This document shows, one piece after another, positions 60,001-64,000 of a stretch of 64,000 bases of DNA. Source of the DNA: Asterella californica. Lineage: Eukaryota > Streptophyta > Marchantiopsida > Marchantiales > Aytoniaceae. The DNA lies in assembly GCA_036924285.1 (NCBI GenBank), contig JAYKYS010000009.1, forward strand, positions 10,974,001-11,038,000. Reading direction: 5' to 3'. A program made the position numbers and the translations under genes. The notes below the pieces were generated by a model. The model saw only the letters and a list, made by a program, of their open reading frames with translations, had not been told where the DNA came from and did not search any database. Positions within the stretch are counted from its first letter, which is position 1, and each line of letters opens with the position of its first letter.

Positions 60001-61106
60001 ATCATCCAGCTTGCATCATACCTTTGTTAAGCAATGCAGAGCCCAAGTGTGTAGCTTGTACTCAGTTATTCCATCCGGACTGGCTTGAGAGTTGGGGTCT
60101 GCGAGTATCTTCTTCCACCTTTATCGATATGGAAACAAAGTTAGGTCTGGTTGCCCAACGAGTTGCTTTTACCGACAGTGTCAATGAATTATATCATAAA
60201 GATCCTGATCTGATTGTTGGACGAAGAGTACAAGAGAGAGAACGTCAACTACAACTCACGACGGTGTATACTAAGGTGTCTACTAAACTAAGACTCTACC
60301 AGTAAGTTTTTCATTTTGTTTCTCTTGGTTGTGGACAGTGGTGAGTTCAGTTTTCACGATTACTGTTCAGTTTTCACTATCACTGTTCAGTTTTCACGAT
60401 CACTAGGTTAGTCTATAACTAGGTTAGTAAATATGTGGATATTTTGTACAAGGTATATCTAACTTTGTTATGTGGTCTGTTGAATGTGACAGACGTCGGT
60501 TGAACGAAAGCGGATACTTGAGCGTTCAGTCTTCAAAGCGAGGTCCTTGGACAGACAGTGTGTTGCATTCATTAGTGAGTCTGCAGAGCCTTCCAGTCTT
60601 ATGAAAGGCATGCCGGAAACTAACTCAAAAGTTGGGAAACGAAGTCAAGCCCACAAAGTACCCCTCAAAGTACCGAAAGTTGAAGAAGAAGGGTTGGAGA
60701 ATGTTGAAGATCAAGAAGGTGATTCTGACGTGCGCATCATACAGACGACTCCCCCTCGAACCAAGAAAAGGATGTATAGTGCAGGAACGTCATCTCACAT
60801 TGTCAAGATATCATCGAAGAAAGTGTCTACTAGGAGTGCATCGAAAGCAGAGATAGAGACAGGCATAGACAGTCCAGAGACATGCACTCAGTTAAATGTC
60901 AAGCAACTAAGAGAAGTACACACTCCTCTGTCACGCAAACAAGAAAGGTAAGGAAACAAAATGCTTGTGTTTTACAACGTGTTCCATCATAGTCAAAGTT
61001 TAGTTATTTATTCTGTTAGTAATCTTTGTACGATTTTGAATTCCACATGTGACAATTCTGCAGGAAAGGAGATATCAGATCAGCAAGCTTTTCTGAGGAA
61101 AAATGA
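54024..61106 (+). CDS. Coiled-coil RING-H2 protein, probable E3 ubiquitin ligase
   Basis: Exon 1 54024-54962 starts at ATG (MEDTFENQTLED) and ends GAA|GTAAGT; exon 2 starts at 59589 after TTCAG, both phase 0. Exon 3 starts at 60493; 60947|GTAAGG to 61064 joins exon 4, stop TGA 61104-61106. Residues about 233-305 and 314-405 are coiled coil; 430-470 is a RING-H2 finger (C-x2-C-x13-C-x-H-x2-H-x2-C-x11-C-x2-C), which normally binds two zincs and recruits an E2 enzyme. The tail is Lys/Ser/Glu-rich. The first 200 residues are not recognised. The exon 2/3 join is uncertain: the strong donor at 60302 shifts frame relative to exons 3-4, while GTGTCT at 60276 or acceptor AG at 60542 would keep it. Length would be about 700 residues. 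Confidence 0.65.
55060..55850. repeat. Three degenerate repeats of an exon-like segment in intron 1
   Basis: AGCAAGCTGATG.A.GGTATGC.AA.GAACCTGGAA-like sequence occurs at about 55071, 55351 and 55671, each time followed downstream by a similar CACTTTTAGCAG / CACCATTAGCAGATC / CACCATTAGCAGAGC block. A 63-bp tandem pair (55186-55248 and 55249-55311, with TGACTCGATTGT and CCAGCATTTTAGCCAG) lies between the first two. The first unit coincides with the readthrough extension of exon 1. Confidence 0.7.
56018..56093. repeat. 76-bp direct repeat, left copy
   Basis: CTTACAATTGTTTGCTCAAG to CATAGATTA matches 59461-59536 with only a few differences. The two copies bracket 3.4 kb inside intron 1. Confidence 0.85.
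56094..59460. other. Intron 1 interior between the 76-bp repeats
   Basis: It contains an open plus-strand frame at 56603-57115 with protein-like sequence (KAFPLGPLEPKSVTKITG, GGGRIFVDVQLEFSNG) that I cannot assign, a 20-bp imperfect hairpin at 57039-57080 (CTATGTACCACCTC / GAGGTGGTATGTA), and repeated GGTCGTGGCGGTCTAATG (58719 and 58829). It may be an inserted mobile element or gene fragment. Confidence 0.35.
59461..59536. repeat. 76-bp direct repeat, right copy
   Basis: Match to 56018-56093, ending about 50 bp before the exon 2 acceptor. Confidence 0.85.
60349..60405. repeat. 23-bp tandem repeat in intron 2
   Basis: Three units of GTTCAGTTTTCAC.AT.ACT follow one another. Minor local expansion inside the intron between RING exons 2 and 3. 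Confidence 0.8.
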
Positions 61107-61900
61107 TTTGACTGTCTTGTGAAGGTAAGAAACCTACCAAAGTATGATGGAAACTATTTCTAGACCTGCTAGAGTGTTCCACTTTATGCTTCTTCTCGCA
61201 CGCACCTTGTAGTTGATTTGGAATAATATTACTCAGGACATTACTTTCTCATCATCCTCTTAGAATCTTAATCCGTGTTACTCCAGCTCATATTATCTCG
61301 GTTGAGTACTTAGGCTCAGTCAGTACTCATAGTTATCTCGGTTGAGTACTTAGACTCAGTCAGTACTCATAGTACAGCTCATATTATCTCGGTTGAGTAC
61401 TTAGGCTAAGTCAGTACTTACATAAAGTATCTGATTACTTCACTTGATACTTAAGTACTCAAGTGATACTCGTACTTAACTGATACTCGTACTTGGGTAC
61501 TTTTAAGTTTCTGTATTGTGTACTGTATTGAGTACTTTTGTCTGTACCCTTGAACGCTCAGTCAGTACTCGATGGCTAAAGTAACATAAAGTTTCTGATT
61601 ACTTAACTTGATACTTAAGTACTTGGGTACTTTTAAGCTTGGGTACTTTTAATTTTACGTTTTGTGTACTAAGTACTTTGGTCCTTTATGTACTTCAGTA
61701 CTGTACATTCAGTACCAAAGTACTTGGAACACTTTGGTCCTACTAAGACGAAATCCTACTCATTAATTTGGATGAGCAATCTGAGTAGTACTTTGTGTAT
61801 ACCCTGAACTTTCTCTTCAGTGGTTTTGTCCTTTAAGTACTTCAGTACGGAGAGTTCAGTACCTAAGTATTAAGTACTCCGGATGGTAGAGGGCTTAACG
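61107..61900. repeat. GTACTT/AAGTAC-rich repeat array
   Basis: From about 61290 the sequence is built of GAGTACTTAGGCTCAGTCAGTACTC-like units of roughly 39-60 bp (ATCTCGGTTGAGTACTTAG occurs three times, at 61299, 61338 and 61388), degrading to scattered AGTACT/AAGTACT words until about 61880. The core AGTACT is self-complementary, so many hairpins are possible. It begins shortly after the RING gene stop. Confidence 0.8.
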
Positions 61901-63175
61901 TTGCAAGCTTTGCAGATTTATGCAGTGATGTCTTTTATGCTGATTGTCCAACAGACCGGTACAACGAAAGCCGATGGAGCGAAGTGTTCACTCTGGTCAG
62001 GGCCTGATCCTGATCTAGGACCTGCCCTGAAGGTGGATCTAGTTTTGCCGTCGTCCAGTTGCAGGTCTGAAATGAACGACAACCCAACTGATCTGAGAAA
62101 TGCAAGAGAAGCGGGTGTGAGGGTGGATCCAGTTGGTAAGAGAAATGGTCTTGAAGTTCTGCAGGTGGGTGACAAGTTTGTGACTGATGGGTGTTCCGTG
62201 TCCGCCTTGTCCTAGAAGAGGTCTCAGACACTCGAGAATGGTCTCTAGGATAATCTGTTCAGACTCAGAAAGAGATTAATCAGTTTAATCTATTAGTGAC
62301 GGGCAACCAGAGTCTAGCTACGGTCACTTTGATCAAACATGGATTTAGAGAATTTTGGTCATGTTTATTTTGAAAATTCTGGCATACTTCTCTAGACTTA
62401 TCTTAGCATATTTGCTCTAAATCTGTTCAGGCAAAATATTTTTCACATAGAAGATTCACACAAAGTGCATACAGACGGATTGTGTTCATTTGCTATAATT
62501 CTCTAATGGACTCCGATACAAAATTCTTTATGGATCATACATATGAAGTATGCATAACGATGAGGTTATCATGCAAGTTATCAACAAGGTTCACTCATCT
62601 CATGACTCACCCTATTAACGACAAGTATCTGAACAAGAGATAACAAGGGATCCTGCATGGTGCTGTGGCGGAGTAGGAGAAAGCTATCGAGTTTACGAGA
62701 GTAGTACTGTTAGTACAGAGATTAGTCATGCACGTCCTACAACTCTTTGGAGACATGGAGAGAGTGACCCGAGGCAATATGCAGCCCCCGATGGACTTAT
62801 GGGTAGTATGGGTTCTACTGGGAGCGAGAATATGTTGAATCCACTGTGCATTCTGTGGCTATGGAACTGGAGGCAGCAACTGTGAGTCGACCAACTTTGT
62901 AACTGACAGACGCTTCATGAGCTCTGGAAACGCAAGAGTGGAAATGGTTCGAACCGAGAGTTCACTGTGTGATCATGGAGTGCCAGCCCCAATGGACACT
63001 TGAACTATTCGCCCATACAGTTGGGCAGCTTAATTAATTACGCAGCATGATCATAAGTTACCGCAGTAGCAGCCCCCAGTCAATGACTGAGTCCAACATG
63101 CCGGTCGGATATTACTGGTTCTCATAATTCTGAAGTTTCGAGCCAACTGCAAGAGAGTTGCAGGTATAGGAACAG
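61901..63175. other. Unassigned region, possible mobile-element debris
   Basis: No supported gene. A plus-strand stretch near 62845 reads CAFCGYGTGGSNC, loosely like a zinc knuckle, suggesting a gag remnant, but the surroundings give no confirming domain. The 110-codon frame at 61883-62215 lacks recognisable motifs. Confidence 0.35.
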
Positions 63176-63400
63176 GAGAGAACTTGCAATATCCAGCAGT
63201 TGGTATGCTGTAAAGGGCGATCTAGGATCCGAAACAGCACACTTAGTCCCTTACGGTACCGGTCGGTGTTGATTGCAGGTGGTGGAACCGTCACATGAGA
63301 GAACTTGCAATGTCCAGCAGTTGGTATGCTGTAAAGGGCGATCAAGGATTCGGAACAGCACATTTAGTCGCTTACGGTACCGGTCGGTGTTGACTCCACA
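63176..63400. repeat. 121-bp tandem duplication
   Basis: GAGAGAACTTGCAATATCCAG starts at 63176 and GAGAGAACTTGCAATGTCCAG at 63297; both continue to CGGTACCGGTCGGTGTTGA. The copies differ by a few bases. Confidence 0.88.
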
Positions 63401-64000
63401 CCGTCTTCGTAATGAAGTTTAATCTAGATATATAATCTCATGAGGACCTGAAAAGCAAACGCGCATGATTTTATGGGAAGGATTATTTAGCTTTGCCAAT
63501 GGCATGCGTTCAAAAACTTCCCTTGATCGTAGCTGGATTAAGTATTCTTTCTTCTGAAAAGAATGAGTGGTTTCATTTGTTACTCTCCATGATTACTAAT
63601 CGATCAAGTCACGAGAACAATCAAGCTTCTTGATGTAATCAAATTTCTGAGGAGGCTTTGTCTTAGAAGCTGAAAACGGCTACTCTTCTTGCATCCAGTT
63701 TTGGGTTCGTTGTTTGATGAATCCATAATTAGTGCTACATTATGTCCCCAATCGCTATCGGAAGTTATTCCGAAACTGTGTATTAAGTGGAACTTCGATC
63801 ATGATGGATCGCAGGCACTGTACATATATCAGTCAAATGTTTAGCGCTCTTCTCTCTCCAACCTGCTTTAACATTTTCGTCAAGGATCTGTTGGAACTGT
63901 TTGACAACTTTCGAACACACGTCTCTACTTTGTGACAATCTCAACCCATACTTGTTTCTAGCCTCTGTCCAGTCAAGGTGCGACGACTATGTACAGTACA
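63401..64000. other. No feature recognised at the window end
   Basis: Unassigned sequence. A 67-codon plus-strand frame at 63732-63935 has no recognisable motif. Confidence 0.4.

Noticed and set aside
62845..62885. Possible zinc knuckle CAFCGYGTGGSNC
   Set aside because: It has the wrong spacing and no His; a single short motif without other retroelement domains is not enough to call gag.
1..64000. CRISPR array, bacterial operons, ribosomal RNA
   Set aside because: No regularly spaced identical repeats with unique spacers, no closely packed genes and no rRNA sequence were seen; the window is eukaryotic nuclear DNA.

Overview
The window looks like about 64 kb of nuclear DNA from a land plant or close streptophyte relative. 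The evidence is a ten-exon gene for a plant-type oxysterol-binding-protein-related protein (ORP) with clean GT-AG introns, and Ty3/gypsy retrotransposons, one with a tRNA-Asp-like primer-binding site usual for plants. The high repeat load and divergence from familiar seed-plant sequences make a non-seed plant (bryophyte or lycophyte) a fair guess, but the species cannot be named from this sequence. Nothing suggests a bacterial or organellar origin.

Only two host genes are supported. The first (16651-23712, + strand) is the ORP: N-terminal Cys pair, PH domain, coiled coil, acidic stretch and sterol/lipid-binding ORD domain, about 813 residues and apparently intact. The second (54024-61106, + strand) encodes an unfamiliar N-terminal region, long coiled coils and a RING-H2 finger. 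Its first intron is 4.6 kb and repeat-filled, and one splice junction does not keep the reading frame with the best-looking sites.

Most of the rest is decayed mobile DNA. 3.46-7.17 kb: two copies of a non-coding family (E1), one inserted inside the other in opposite orientation. 7.69-10.09 kb: a degenerate LINE whose 5' part is inverted and which ends in poly(A). 10.85-11.64 kb: an E1 fragment. 11.7-15.1 kb: dispersed and tandem repeats and hairpins. 24-27.2 kb: AT-rich DNA with an unidentified broken ORF. 27.2-45.9 kb: a three-level nest. A Kolobok-like DNA transposon (37396-43945, flanked by TTAA) sits in the 3' LTR of a Ty3/gypsy element (30112-44355), which in turn split the integrase of an older gypsy element (remnants at about 29.7-30.1 and 44.36-45.9 kb). 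46.1-47.7 kb: another E1 copy. 48.1-53.6 kb: an unidentified repeat-derived region saturated with GAAGAC/GTCTTC hexamers and containing duplicated coiled-coil coding segments. 61.2-64 kb: GTACTT-rich and 121-bp tandem repeats.

The two host genes show no functional link. The most informative parts are the Kolobok-like insertion, the self-nested E1 element, the GAAGAC-rich region and the RING-H2 gene.
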